Positions 34,875 through 43,638 of a DNA stretch of 64,000 bases are shown here, piece by piece. Each line of letters starts with the position of its first letter. The first letter of the stretch is position 1. The notes beneath the pieces are model-generated. The model saw only the letters and a program-made list of their open reading frames with translations. It was not told where the DNA came from and searched no databases. The DNA is from Streptomyces fradiae (lineage in GTDB: Bacteria; Actinomycetota; Actinomycetes; Streptomycetales; Streptomycetaceae). The stretch is taken from positions 1,178,001 through 1,242,000 of the forward strand of contig NZ_CP065958.1 in the NCBI RefSeq assembly GCF_041270065.1, read 5' to 3'. A program made the position numbers and the translations under genes.

Positions 34875-35921
34875 GTGCCCGAGTACTACTCCAGCATCGG
34901 CGAGGCCATCGGCGCCGCGATGCAGCACAACATCCGGCTCGCCCACAGCGGGCGAAGGCCCCTCGACGACCCGCCCCTTCAGGTGCGTCGTCTCCCGTCG
35001 GCCGCCGCCGACCCGTACTCCGTGCCGGGAATGATCGCCCGGCTCACCGAGGACGCCTCGCCCGACGAGGTGGCCGGGATCATCCAAGAGGTCAACGGCG
35101 CGCTCGTCGGCGCTCTGCCCCAGCTGACCGAACTCGTCGCCGATGCCGCCGACTGGGCCCGCGTCCGCGTGGCGTTCGACGACCCGCGCCACAACCCCGC
35201 CGTGGAGACCTGGACCCGGCTGGCCGCCGCCCACGGCCTGCTCGAAGAGGTGCGGGAGCAGCTGGAGGCCGCCGAAGACGGCGTCGCCGCGTGCCCGGCC
35301 GAACACACCGACTCCCGGCACCACAAGATGATCAACGTTCTTCGGACACGGGGACTGCTCGACGACGTTCTCGGCGCTGGCCCGCACACCTCACCGCTCG
35401 GCGCCCGCAGCCCGGAAGCGGACTGTCGGCCCTCCCCAAGCGCTCCCTCCGCTCCTCCCGCCTCGCCCCGTTCTCCGGAAGGATCCCCAATGGGCAACTT
35501 GGCCGACGTCTACGGCACCGACGTCGAGATCTACTCCCGGGCCGACGGCCTGGTCTGGGCCGACGGGCGCACCGACCTGCCCGAATCGGCCCACCGCGTC
35601 CTGCGCTCCTGCGGCTTCGCCGCCCCCGGCGACCCGGGCAACCCCGCCTCCTACAGCCTCGAATCGCACATCGTCGGCCCGGACCGGCAGTTCGCCGCTT
35701 CCGCTGCCGTCGGCCAGCTGACCGATCTGGGGTACCGGGTCGCGATCGACCCGGACCTGGTTGTCGGCTACGTCGGCGAGACCGTCGACACCGACGCCCG
35801 GCGTCAGGCCGCCGCCCGCCAGACCTCGCCCATCGCGGCCAAGGCCCGCCCCGGCACCAGCACTCCACCGCCCGCCACGCCTGCTCCATCCGGGGGCCGC
35901 ATCTCCCCTCGCTCTCGCTGA
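34875..35921 (+). CDS. Unrecognised two-part element protein
   Basis: 348 residues, start GTG 34875 with AGGAGG six bases upstream. Part one (about 1-170) is helical (IGAAMQHNIRLAHSGRR, DEVAGIIQEVNGALVGALP). Part two (from MGNLADVYGTDVEIYSRADG, residue 206) is a separate small domain. An ATG at 35490 with GGAAGG upstream could start part two as its own protein, so this may be a fusion or two overlapping products. Function unknown. Confidence 0.65.
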   Translation: MPEYYSSIGEAIGAAMQHNIRLAHSGRRPLDDPPLQVRRLPSAAADPYSVPGMIARLTEDASPDEVAGIIQEVNGALVGALPQLTELVADAADWARVRVAFDDPRHNPAVETWTRLAAAHGLLEEVREQLEAAEDGVAACPAEHTDSRHHKMINVLRTRGLLDDVLGAGPHTSPLGARSPEADCRPSPSAPSAPPASPRSPEGSPMGNLADVYGTDVEIYSRADGLVWADGRTDLPESAHRVLRSCGFAAPGDPGNPASYSLESHIVGPDRQFAASAAVGQLTDLGYRVAIDPDLVVGYVGETVDTDARRQAAARQTSPIAAKARPGTSTPPPATPAPSGGRISPRSR

Positions 35922-36013
35922 AACGTTCCTGCTCAACCCGTAAGGAGTAGCCCCGTGAGCACGAGAGCCGAGCGCGCCCCGCCCCCGCCCGCTCACACCC
36001 CAAGGAACCGCCC

Positions 36014-36481
36014 GTGCCTTCCCCGCGCACCAGTGCGCCATCGACGACCACCGGCTCCGACGCGCTCCTCTACCTCCTGTTCGGCGTCCTCGGCGCTGCC
36101 ATGGCCTTCGGCTCCCTCGCCTGGCTGACCGGCAACCTCACCAACGCGCTTGTCGGAAGCGGCCCGTGGGCCCCGTTCAGTGCCACTGACTCCCTGCTGC
36201 AGCCCGAGGTGCTGTGGCCGGCCCTGAGCACCACCGCGCTGCTGGTCGGCGTCCGCGTCGTCCCCGGGCTGCTCACCCTGGCCCTGCTCACCACCGGCCT
36301 GGTGCTGTGGCTGCGCTGGCGCTCCGGTGCCAAGACCGGTCTCGCCCGCAAGACCGACCTGGCGCCGATGCTGGACAAGGAGATCACCGCCAAGGCGAAG
36401 AGCCTGCGCCCTTCCCTGAGCGACCGGGAGTGTAAAAGAGGTCGCTCCCGCCGACCGCGGCATCCTGCTCGGCACTCTTGA
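36014..36481 (+). CDS. VirD4/TraD-like coupling protein, N-terminal membrane part (frameshifted)
   Basis: 155 residues as read. Two or three membrane segments (ALLYLLFGVLGAAMAFGSLA, TTALLVGVRVVPGLLTLALL) and a basic linker match the N-terminus of a type IV coupling protein. At the AAAA run 36434-36437 the frame breaks; moving by one base continues with KEVAPADRGILLGTL straight into the ATPase at 36519. The last 18 residues of this ORF are therefore frameshift product. GTG 36014 has AAGGAA upstream. Confidence 0.7.
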   Translation: MPSPRTSAPSTTTGSDALLYLLFGVLGAAMAFGSLAWLTGNLTNALVGSGPWAPFSATDSLLQPEVLWPALSTTALLVGVRVVPGLLTLALLTTGLVLWLRWRSGAKTGLARKTDLAPMLDKEITAKAKSLRPSLSDRECKRGRSRRPRHPARHS

Positions 36482-36518
36482 CCCGGGTCGGGCTGATGTC
36501 CGCGCTTCCTGGGAGGAC

Positions 36519-37802
36519 GTGATCGTCGCGATCATGGCCCCGCGCAGCGGGAAGACCTCCGGACTGGCGATCCCCGCGATCCTCTCGGCTCCCGGACCGG
36601 TCCTGCTCACCAGCAACAAGGCCGCGAACGACGCGTTCACCGCGACGGTGGACGCTCGAGCGGAGGTCGGTACGGTCTGGGCGCTCGATCCCCAGCAGAT
36701 CGCCCACCATCCGCGCGAGATGTGGTGGGACATCCTGGCCGACGCCCGCGACCTTGCCGGTGCGAAGCGGCTGGCCGGGCACTTCGTCGCGGCGAGCGTG
36801 GACGAGTCGAGCGGTTCCGACTTCTGGTCCACCGCCGCGTCCAACACGCTCGGCGCGCTGTTCCTGGCCGCCGCGAGCCACCGGCGGCCGATCACCGATG
36901 TGCTGGCCTGGCTCGCCTCCCCCGCCGACCGGACCCCGGTCGACCTGCTCATCGACGCCGGCCACGACGCGGTCGCCGCCCAGCTGCAGGGCACCGTCTC
37001 CGGCGCGACCGAAACGCGCGACGGCATCTACGAGACGGCGAGGCAGTACGCGAGCTGTCTGCTCGACCCGGAGGTCGCCGCCTGGGTCACCCCGAACAGG
37101 GACCTCCCCGAGTTCAAGCCCCTCGCCTTCGCCACCTCCCGCGACACGCTGTACCTGCTGAGCAAGGACGGCGGCGGTAGCGCGTCGGCGATCATCGCGG
37201 CGGCGGCCGACGCCGTGATGCGCGCGGCCGTGATCGTCGCCGAGCGATCCGGCGGACGGCTCGACCCGCCCGCCCTGTGCGTCCTCGACGAGGCCGCGAA
37301 CGTCTGCCGGATCTCGGACCTCCCGGACCTGTACTCGCACCTGGGCAGCCGGGGCGTCATCCCGATGACGATCCTGCAGTCCTACCGGCAGGGCCAGCGG
37401 TGCTGGGGCGAGGCCGGGATGGACGCCCTCTGGTCCGCCGCCACCGTCAAGATCGTCGGATCGGGCATCGACGACGCCGACTTCGCCGACCGGCTCAGCC
37501 GACAGGTCGGCGACCACGACGTCCAGACGGTCTCGGTCTCCACGAGCGAGGGCGGCAAGTCCACCTCGGTCAGCATGCGCACCGAGCGGATCCTTCCGCC
37601 CGACGCCATCCGCGCCCTGCCCAAGGGCAAGGTGCTGCTCCTGGCCACCGGTCTGCGGATCGCCATGCTCAGCATCCGGCCCTGGTACAAGGAGCCCTCC
37701 GCCAAGGTAATCGGCCCGGCCTCCGCCCGCGCCACGAAGGCCATCACCGAGCGGGCCCTGGCGAAGACCGTCGGCCACGACGACCTCGGGCTGTCGGCAT
37801 GA
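36519..37802 (+). CDS. VirD4/TraD-like type IV coupling protein, ATPase part
   Basis: 427 residues from GTG 36519, but this is probably the C-terminal part of a protein of about 595 residues starting at 36014. Walker A VAIMAPRSGKTSG, a second conserved segment GSDFWSTAASNTLGALFLAA, Walker B LCVLDEAANV, and the IPMTILQSYRQGQRCWG / KIVGSGIDDADF region typical of TraD/VirD4/TcpA. It brings the relaxase-DNA complex to the secretion channel at the membrane. The stop overlaps the next start (ATGA, 37799-37802). Either an indel, a sequencing error or programmed frameshifting separates it from its membrane domain. Confidence 0.85.
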   Translation: MIVAIMAPRSGKTSGLAIPAILSAPGPVLLTSNKAANDAFTATVDARAEVGTVWALDPQQIAHHPREMWWDILADARDLAGAKRLAGHFVAASVDESSGSDFWSTAASNTLGALFLAAASHRRPITDVLAWLASPADRTPVDLLIDAGHDAVAAQLQGTVSGATETRDGIYETARQYASCLLDPEVAAWVTPNRDLPEFKPLAFATSRDTLYLLSKDGGGSASAIIAAAADAVMRAAVIVAERSGGRLDPPALCVLDEAANVCRISDLPDLYSHLGSRGVIPMTILQSYRQGQRCWGEAGMDALWSAATVKIVGSGIDDADFADRLSRQVGDHDVQTVSVSTSEGGKSTSVSMRTERILPPDAIRALPKGKVLLLATGLRIAMLSIRPWYKEPSAKVIGPASARATKAITERALAKTVGHDDLGLSA

Positions 37803-38029
37803 ACGCGCCCACGCCGCGTTCCGCGCGGCTGGCGCAGTCGCCGGCCGCCCTGTGTGACGGCCGGTGGTGGCTGGTCGGCGATGCCGGGTCGGTTCCCGTC
37901 TCCGATCCCTCCTTCGCCACCGTGCTGGACGGCTTCGCTGAGGCGGTGGCCGCCGCCGACCATGCGGTCGCCGATCTGCGTGCCCTGCCGGATGAGCCGT
38001 CCTCCCCCGGCAGGGGAGGTCGTCGATGA
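37799..38029 (+). CDS. Small unrecognised protein coupled to the coupling-protein gene
   Basis: 76 residues (SPAALCDGRWWLVGDAGSVP, FAEAVAAADHAVADLRALP). It overlaps both neighbours by four bases (ATGA), so it is certainly translated with them. No family recognised. Confidence 0.7.
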   Translation: MNAPTPRSARLAQSPAALCDGRWWLVGDAGSVPVSDPSFATVLDGFAEAVAAADHAVADLRALPDEPSSPGRGGRR

Positions 38030-39198
38030 ACCCGCTGCTGAATGCCGAGCAGGCGGTCCTCGGCGCGGTGCTACTCGACCCGGGCCAGCTCTCGAAACTG
38101 GAGTGGCTCGCGCCAGGTCACTTCTACCGGCCCGTCCACCAGGCGCTGTTCGCCGCGCTGCGCAAGCTCCGGGGCGACGGCCACCCCGCGGTGGAGGGCG
38201 AGGAGCCGGTGCCGCTGTCGTGGGTGACCGACGCGGTCGCCGAGGCCGACCTCCACGTCCGGGGGCTGACCGCCTCGTACGCCCATGTCCTGATCTCGGC
38301 CTGCCCTCGTCCCGCGCACGCTCCGGTGTACGGCCGGATGGTGCTGGAGGGGGCGATCCACCGCACCGTCACCGAGCACGCGATCCGGCTCCACCAAGAG
38401 GCGCGCACGGGTGCGCTGCGGGGCGAGGTCGAGGGAGCGCTGCACTACGCGGACGTCCTTGCGGGGGTGCTCACCGATCTCGCCCGGCGGTGGGGCACCG
38501 AACCGCGACCGGTCGCGCCCGCGACGCCTCCGGCCACCGTCCCGTCCGTCGTTCCGCCGGCTCGGGCCGATCAGGTGGCGGAGGACGAGGTGTTCCTTCT
38601 GGCCGTCCTCGTCGAGCGGCCGGGGGCCATGGGCGAGGTGGTGGACTGGCTGCGGCCGGGGGACTTCGCCGACCCGGTCCACGGGCAGCTCTACCGGTGC
38701 CTCGGCGCGCTGCACCACCGGGGTGAGCCCCTCGACCGGATCGCCCTGTTGTGGGAGGCCCAGCGGCGCGGGCTGCTGGCCGACGGCACGCTGTCGGAGG
38801 ACCGGTTCGCCGGCATCTGTGACGGCGTGGGCGCCGGCGACGCCGAGTGGCTCGGCAGGCAGGTGATGCGCTCCTCGATCACGCGCACCGCCGGCGCTTC
38901 CGCCCGCGCCGTCCGCGCTTTGGCCGAGGACGAGGCCCTGGCTCCGGGGCGGCTGATCAACCATGCCCTGCACGCGCTCGGCCCGCTCGACGAGGTCCGC
39001 GCCCGCTGGGAGACCGCGCACGGCAGGCCGCCCTCCCGAACGCCCGCCCCCGAGCCTTCCCCGAGCAGGCCGCCGGTGGCACGGGTGCACGCGGCCCTCA
39101 CCCGCAGCGCCCCGCGTGCCGCTCCGTCTCCACCGGACCGGCTCCGCCCCGGGCCGGCCGCGGCCACCGCGCGCCCGCCTTCACGCAACCACAGCTGA
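38026..39198 (+). CDS. Protein with two DnaB-helicase N-terminal-like domains, no helicase domain
   Basis: 390 residues. Two tandem copies of the DnaB N-terminal fold: EQAVLGAVLLDPGQLSKLEW with HFYRPVHQALFAALRKL, then DEVFLLAVLVERPGAMGEVV with DFADPVHGQLYRCLGAL. A Pro-rich tail follows; there is no RecA motor. The DnaB N-domain binds primase or loader. It may interact with the DnaC-like loader or host primase during plasmid replication or transfer; this is inference. Confidence 0.75.
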   Translation: MNPLLNAEQAVLGAVLLDPGQLSKLEWLAPGHFYRPVHQALFAALRKLRGDGHPAVEGEEPVPLSWVTDAVAEADLHVRGLTASYAHVLISACPRPAHAPVYGRMVLEGAIHRTVTEHAIRLHQEARTGALRGEVEGALHYADVLAGVLTDLARRWGTEPRPVAPATPPATVPSVVPPARADQVAEDEVFLLAVLVERPGAMGEVVDWLRPGDFADPVHGQLYRCLGALHHRGEPLDRIALLWEAQRRGLLADGTLSEDRFAGICDGVGAGDAEWLGRQVMRSSITRTAGASARAVRALAEDEALAPGRLINHALHALGPLDEVRARWETAHGRPPSRTPAPEPSPSRPPVARVHAALTRSAPRAAPSPPDRLRPGPAAATARPPSRNHS

Positions 39199-39238
39199 CA
39201 CACCTTCCCTCGTTTCCTCCCCGTAGACGGGATCCATC

Positions 39239-39823
39239 GTGACCACGAATCCTCTCGCCGACGCCCTGGCCCTACGTGCCATGGCCTCGAACTTCGACGC
39301 CCAGCGCGGCAAGCTCCCGGTCCCCGGCGACCCTCACCGCCTCCCCGGCAGCATCGCCGTCGCCCGGCAGATCTCCGAACTCGGCAAGCTGCTCACCGAG
39401 CTGGGCGACGAGGTCCTCTTCCGCACCGTCGACAAGTCGCCCGGCTCCTCCACCTCCCTGACCGTCTCCGGCTTCTCCGCCGCCGTACGTCCCGCCGGTG
39501 AAGCGGCATCCGCTCTCGGGGAGGTGGCGGAGCAGCTCGCGTTCCTGGAGCGGACCGAGCACCTGCACGACCTGCCGGACTCGCGGGATGCCCGTGAGGC
39601 GGCGGGGCGGGTGATCGACGAGGCGCTCGGGACGGCGGACACGGCCCTGCGAGGGGCGGCCGACTCGCTGCACGCCGCCTCGACGGCGGTCTCGCCGCCG
39701 TCGAGGCGGCTCCGGGCAGCCCTCGGACGGACCACCTCCCCCGCGTACGGGGCCGTACCGGCTGCCCCCGCGGCATCGGCGTCGGCGACGACTCCTGCGC
39801 CCCGGGCCGTACGGGGCCGGTGA
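39239..39823 (+). CDS. Unrecognised element protein
   Basis: 194 residues from GTG 39239, helical (IAVARQISELGKLLTELGDE, AASALGEVAEQLAFLER, AAGRVIDEALGTADTALRG) with an Ala/Ser/Pro tail. No family recognised. The start codon of the C5 methyltransferase remnant follows its stop by one base. Confidence 0.65.
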   Translation: MTTNPLADALALRAMASNFDAQRGKLPVPGDPHRLPGSIAVARQISELGKLLTELGDEVLFRTVDKSPGSSTSLTVSGFSAAVRPAGEAASALGEVAEQLAFLERTEHLHDLPDSRDAREAAGRVIDEALGTADTALRGAADSLHAASTAVSPPSRRLRAALGRTTSPAYGAVPAAPAASASATTPAPRAVRGR

Positions 39824-39824
39824 G

Positions 39825-41025
39825 ATGCCCGCCATCGTCTCCCGTTCTCCGCTGATCGGGTCGCTGTGCTCCGGGTACGGCGGCCTCGACCTGGGGGTGC
39901 AGGCCGCTCTCGGCGGCACCCTGGCCTGGCACGCGGAGGTCGATCCGAACGCCTCGCGCATCCTGGCCCGCCACTGGCCCGGCGTCCCCAACCTGGGCGA
40001 CATCACGACCGTCGACTGGACGGCCGTCCCCCGGGTGTGCGTCCTGACGGCCGGCTTCCCCTGTCAAAGACGTCTCGGTCGCCGGCCGCCGGGCCGGACT
40101 CAACGCCCAGACCCGCTCAGGGCTCTGGCTGCACGTCGCCCGTGCGGTCGAGGCCCTCCGACCCTGCTTGGTAGTGATCGAGAATGTGCGTGGCCTCCTC
40201 ACCTCCCCCGCCGGTTCCCCTGGCGACGTGGCACCCTGCCCGTGGTGTCTGGGAGACACCACAGGTCAGCCTCCTCTGCGGGCACTCGGTGCCGTACTCG
40301 GATCCCTGGCCGACCTCCGGTACGACGCGAAGTGGCTCGTGCTTCGCGCCTCTGACGTCGGAGCCCCGCACCGGCGCGAGCGGACCTTCCTCACGGCCTG
40401 GCCCGCCGGAGACCCTGCTCAAGACGCCGACCAGCAACATCGGCAGGAACGGCGGCTCCCAGCACCCCACGAAGAGGAAGAGCGGGGGTCACGGTCCGAA
40501 CTTGGCCGACGAGGTCGAGTGGCTCCTGCTACCGACCCCGAAGGCGTCGGACGGAATCAAGGGCTCACCCAACCAGCGGCACGGCAACGGGGACATGACC
40601 CTGCCCAGTGCGGCGGCGTCGCTGTTGCCCACACCCCGGGCCAGCGATACGGGCACCCCGGGCCGCCGCCCCGGGAAGGGGTGGCGCCCTCCCCTGTCGG
40701 CGGTGGTGCTGCCGCTGTGGGCGGAGCCGTCCCCGGAAACCGAGGGGTCGAGCGGCGATGGGGACCGTACGCAGCCGCCATCGCCCGATGGGAGACGCTC
40801 ACCCGCCCCGCGCCGGCGCCCACGGACGCGGCCGGTCGGCTCCGTGCCGACTTCGTCGAGTGGATGCAGGGCCTCGACGCCGGCTGGGTCACCGCCACCC
40901 CGGGACTCGGGCGTCCGGCGCAGCTCACCGCGCTCGGCAACGGCGTCGTACCCCAACAGGCCACCCAGGCACTTCAGTTGTTGGCGCCGCCATTCCCGCG
41001 CTGTCCGCGCTGCGCGACCGGGTAG
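39825..41025 (+). pseudogene. C5-cytosine DNA methyltransferase, broken by three frameshifts
   Basis: Dcm-type motifs occur in order but in different frames. Frame one holds SAM motif LIGSLCSGYGGLDLGVQAAL and the catalytic GFPCQ. At AAA 40066-40068 the frame shifts by one; DVSVAGRRAGL, VIENVRGLL (ENV) and GAPHRRERTF follow. Near 40410 it shifts again into LLKTPTSNIGRNGGS and LLPTPKASDGIKGSPNQ, the typical variable region. Near 40757 it returns for WGPYAAAIARWETL and QLTALGNGVVPQQA (motif X). An intact protein would be about 400 residues. As read it is inactive; sequencing error is possible. The start ATG 39825 is next to the preceding stop. Confidence 0.8.
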
Positions 41026-41029
41026 CGGC

Positions 41030-41059
41030 TCCCTACCGGGTTTTCCCGGCCGGGCCAAA
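41030..41059 (-). promoter_or_regulatory. Element motif, site 6 (minus orientation)
   Basis: On the minus strand: TTTGGC, an 18-nt spacer starting CCGGCCGGGA, TAGGGA. It overlaps the second copy of the 35-bp repeat and lies about 60 nt before the plus-strand gene at 41119. Confidence 0.4.
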
Positions 41060-41079
41060 CCGCGGATTCTCCGGATCCT
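41045..41079. repeat. 35-bp direct repeat, copy 2
   Basis: Two mismatches to 33678-33712. It ends 39 nt before ATG 41119, matching the 40-nt spacing of copy 1 to GTG 33753. Confidence 0.8.
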
Positions 41080-41118
41080 GTCGGGCATGTCGCCGTCTCA
41101 CAGATGGAGCACGCCCTC

Positions 41119-41724
41119 ATGTCCGACACCAGCCCGACCACCCCCGCACCCGGATCAGGCTCCGGCCCTGAGCCGTTCCGGGTCTCCGACGGGGACCTCG
41201 ACGACCTCGCCAGCACTCTTGCCAAGACCATGGCCGAGGTCAGGCGCCACGGCGTCATCCTCGAACGCCTCGGCTCCGAGCCCGATCCCGTACCCCCTGC
41301 CGAACAGCAGACGGACGGCGTTGCGGAAGCCGAGGCGGACGGCCCCACCTCGGTGTTCATTCTCGCCCTGGGCGGCGAGGAGTACGCCGTCGAACTCGCC
41401 TCTCTCAGCGACTGGGTGAACCACCTCCTCCTGCCGGTGTACGGCCGGGAGATCAGCACGACGCGCCCGTGGTGCGCGCAGTGGCACGAGCACCCGGAGG
41501 CCGTCGCCCGGCTGCACGCCCTCTGGCTCGCGTGGCAGCAGCTCACCGACACCGAGGCCGGCCTGGCAGGTCCCTCGACCTGGCACCGAGACCATCTGGA
41601 CCAGGCCCTGGCCCACCTGCGTGCCCCGGACGGCCCCTTCGCCGCGTGCACGACGAGTCCCACCCGCCCCAACCACCGGATCCTGGCCACTCCCGCCCCC
41701 GAGTACGCGGAGGTGGCGGCATGA
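41119..41724 (+). CDS. DUF4913-like protein
   Basis: 201 residues from ATG 41119; an in-frame ATG at 41104 is the alternative. The core WVNHLLLPVYGRE, WCAQWHEHPEAVARLHALWLAWQ and GPSTWHRDHLDQALAHLRAP matches DUF4913 proteins, common in Streptomyces plasmids and integrative elements; function unknown. It is the first gene after the 35-bp repeat and the head of a tightly overlapping cluster running to 44459. Confidence 0.75.
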   Translation: MSDTSPTTPAPGSGSGPEPFRVSDGDLDDLASTLAKTMAEVRRHGVILERLGSEPDPVPPAEQQTDGVAEAEADGPTSVFILALGGEEYAVELASLSDWVNHLLLPVYGREISTTRPWCAQWHEHPEAVARLHALWLAWQQLTDTEAGLAGPSTWHRDHLDQALAHLRAPDGPFAACTTSPTRPNHRILATPAPEYAEVAA

Positions 41725-42506
41725 ACGACGGCTTCGACTTCGACTTCGATCTCGACGAACTCGCCCCCGCCGATCCCGCGTCCGCGGAAGCGGTGGAACG
41801 GTTCTGGTCCGGTGACCTGAGGGCACTGACCCGGCACCACATCACGCCCGACGGCTCCCACGGCTTCGTCGTCGCCCACGACCAGTCCATTACGTGGGGA
41901 GCACCCGGCGAGCCCGAGATCATGGCGATCGCCGTCACCCGGGATCTCACCCGCTTCACGTTCACCCTGGAGACGAGCTACCACGCCACGGTGCCCTTCG
42001 CTCAGGCGTGGCTGATCGAGCGCGGCTGCCCGCCCGAGAAGATCGCCAAGCTCTACGGCGACGTCGTGAAGCCCGCCGACGACCTCACGGTCCAGGTCGA
42101 ACGGCAGATCCGGGAATCGGGCACCCGGTACGAGGTCCTCGACACCCACACCTCGGACTTCGACCCGAGCGAAACGTGGACGCTGACCCGCGACTCCCGT
42201 GCCGCCGAGGCTCCGATCCGGGTCTTCCACGAAGAGTGGGGGCAGGGCGCCGACACGTACACGATGCGCGAGGGCGCCTTCGCCGACGTCGGCGCCGCCC
42301 ACGCCTGGCTGGACGACCGCAGCGGCCCGCTGCCGGAACCGCCGGAGTACAGCGATCACAACGGCGCCGTCGTCCGGGCCCGCGTCGCCCGCATCGCCCT
42401 CGCCCGGTCGGCCGGTGCCTCCGCAGCGCCGAAGGCCGACCTCGGCGCCCCTCGTACACCGTCGGCAGAGCCCGGCCGGCGCCCGAGCCAGGGGAGGCCG
42501 ATGTGA
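41721..42506 (+). CDS. Unrecognised element protein
   Basis: 261 residues. ATG 41721 overlaps the previous stop (ATGA). An acidic start (DFDFDFDLDELAPADP), a beta-rich middle (FGF-type strands in HGFVVAHDQSITWGAP, LTRFTFTLETSYHATVPFAQ) and a basic tail. No family recognised. It ends in a GTGA overlap with the RelE-like gene. Confidence 0.65.
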   Translation: MNDGFDFDFDLDELAPADPASAEAVERFWSGDLRALTRHHITPDGSHGFVVAHDQSITWGAPGEPEIMAIAVTRDLTRFTFTLETSYHATVPFAQAWLIERGCPPEKIAKLYGDVVKPADDLTVQVERQIRESGTRYEVLDTHTSDFDPSETWTLTRDSRAAEAPIRVFHEEWGQGADTYTMREGAFADVGAAHAWLDDRSGPLPEPPEYSDHNGAVVRARVARIALARSAGASAAPKADLGAPRTPSAEPGRRPSQGRPM

Positions 42507-42982
42507 GCCGCGCCCGCTTCGCCTTCGCCGCGCACCCGGACGCCATCTCGGACCTTCGGGAACTACCCGACGAGATACGCGACCTGGCGCTGCTGGAGCT
42601 GCAGAACCTGGTCCACGGAAGCGACGACTGCCTGCCGTTGAAGGGCCGTCTCGCCGGCTATCACAAGGTCTACGTCGACCCTTCCGTCGCCTACCGGATG
42701 GTCATCCAGTTCCGTCCAGCCCCGCCGACCTCGACCCACACGCGCGAGATCTACCTCGTCGCCGCCGGAAGCCGACACGACTACGCCGTCTACCGCGCGG
42801 CCCACCAGCGCACCGGCCCCCAGCAGGGCGTCGAGGCCGACTCCGCCGCCGAGGCGCGCATACGTGCCGCCCGGTCCCGTTCTCCGCTCGCCTCCGACCG
42901 GCCGGTGACGGGCCCGACGGCTCCTCCCCCAGCAGTGACTCCGTCTCCGACCTCCGCTGACCGAAGGGTTTCCCAGCGATGA
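42503..42982 (+). CDS. RelE/ParE-fold toxin-like protein
   Basis: 159 residues from GTG 42503 with GGGGAGG upstream. The first 100 residues have the RelE/ParE layout: an N-terminal helix pair (ISDLRELPDEIRDLALLELQ) and strands with CLPLKGRLAGYHKVYVD, YRMVIQFRP, REIYLVAAGSRHDYAVYRAA. A disordered tail follows. RelE-type proteins cleave mRNA at the ribosome, ParE-type poison gyrase. Overlaps on both sides (GTGA and ATGA) tie it to the transfer operon. No classical antitoxin is recognised; the small upstream or downstream protein could serve. Confidence 0.65.
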   Translation: MSRARFAFAAHPDAISDLRELPDEIRDLALLELQNLVHGSDDCLPLKGRLAGYHKVYVDPSVAYRMVIQFRPAPPTSTHTREIYLVAAGSRHDYAVYRAAHQRTGPQQGVEADSAAEARIRAARSRSPLASDRPVTGPTAPPPAVTPSPTSADRRVSQR

Positions 42983-43638
42983 CCGCTCCTCTGACCCGTA
43001 CCGAACTCGCGGGCCTTCTCACCGAGGCCGCGCAGAGCGTCTCGAGCATCGTGACCGCCGAGTACCCGACGGCCGCCAGCCGCTCCTACCTGCACCCCGT
43101 ACTGGGCCCGCTGTCCGCCGGACCCCGGGTGGTCGGTGAGCTGAACAACAGGTTCGAAGGGCTGGTGGCCGCCGTACCCCGCCCGGCCACGCCAGCGGGC
43201 CTGTTCGCCCTCGCCTCCTACGCCGCCGCACTGGGCTGGCTCACCGAGTCCTTCACCGAGCTGACCGCCTCGGTCGACCAGATCTGCACCCGCGTGGGCA
43301 TCCCCTCCGAGCCCCGGAACCTGGCCTCCGCAGCGTCCGACGATTCCGGACAGGGCGGCGAGTTCGATCTCGCGTTCAGCGCGCTGGAACTGGCGGCGAT
43401 CCGGACCGCCGCCGAGGCCGCCGGCCTCTCGCCGAACGACTACGTCGAGGTCCTCTCCCAGTCGCTGCTCGCCGCTTCCCGGATCACCGACGACTGCATG
43501 GAGATCTCCAGCAGCCTGCTCGAAGACGCCGCGTACGTCCTGGACGAGGCGAGCGACCACGTCCGGACCGACGACGGACCGAACAACCTGCCCACCCTGG
43601 TCCGCTCCCTGCTCGCCCGGATGGAGACGGCCCGGTGA
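42979..43638 (+). CDS. Unrecognised helical protein following the RelE-like gene
   Basis: 219 residues, mostly helical (TRTELAGLLTEAAQSVSSIV, FALASYAAALGWLTESFTEL, DLAFSALELAAIRTAAEAAG). The segment EAAGLSPNDYVEVLSQSLLA resembles a short DNA-binding or dimerisation helix pair. It overlaps the RelE-like gene by ATGA. An antitoxin-like role would be a guess. Confidence 0.65.
   Translation: MTAPLTRTELAGLLTEAAQSVSSIVTAEYPTAASRSYLHPVLGPLSAGPRVVGELNNRFEGLVAAVPRPATPAGLFALASYAAALGWLTESFTELTASVDQICTRVGIPSEPRNLASAASDDSGQGGEFDLAFSALELAAIRTAAEAAGLSPNDYVEVLSQSLLAASRITDDCMEISSSLLEDAAYVLDEASDHVRTDDGPNNLPTLVRSLLARMETAR

Noticed and set aside
35955..36129. Small plus-strand ORF with a strong SD (AAGGAG) before the coupling-protein gene
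   Set aside because: It overlaps the coupling-protein membrane domain in another frame and the peptide looks non-coding; it might be a remnant of a lost gene start.
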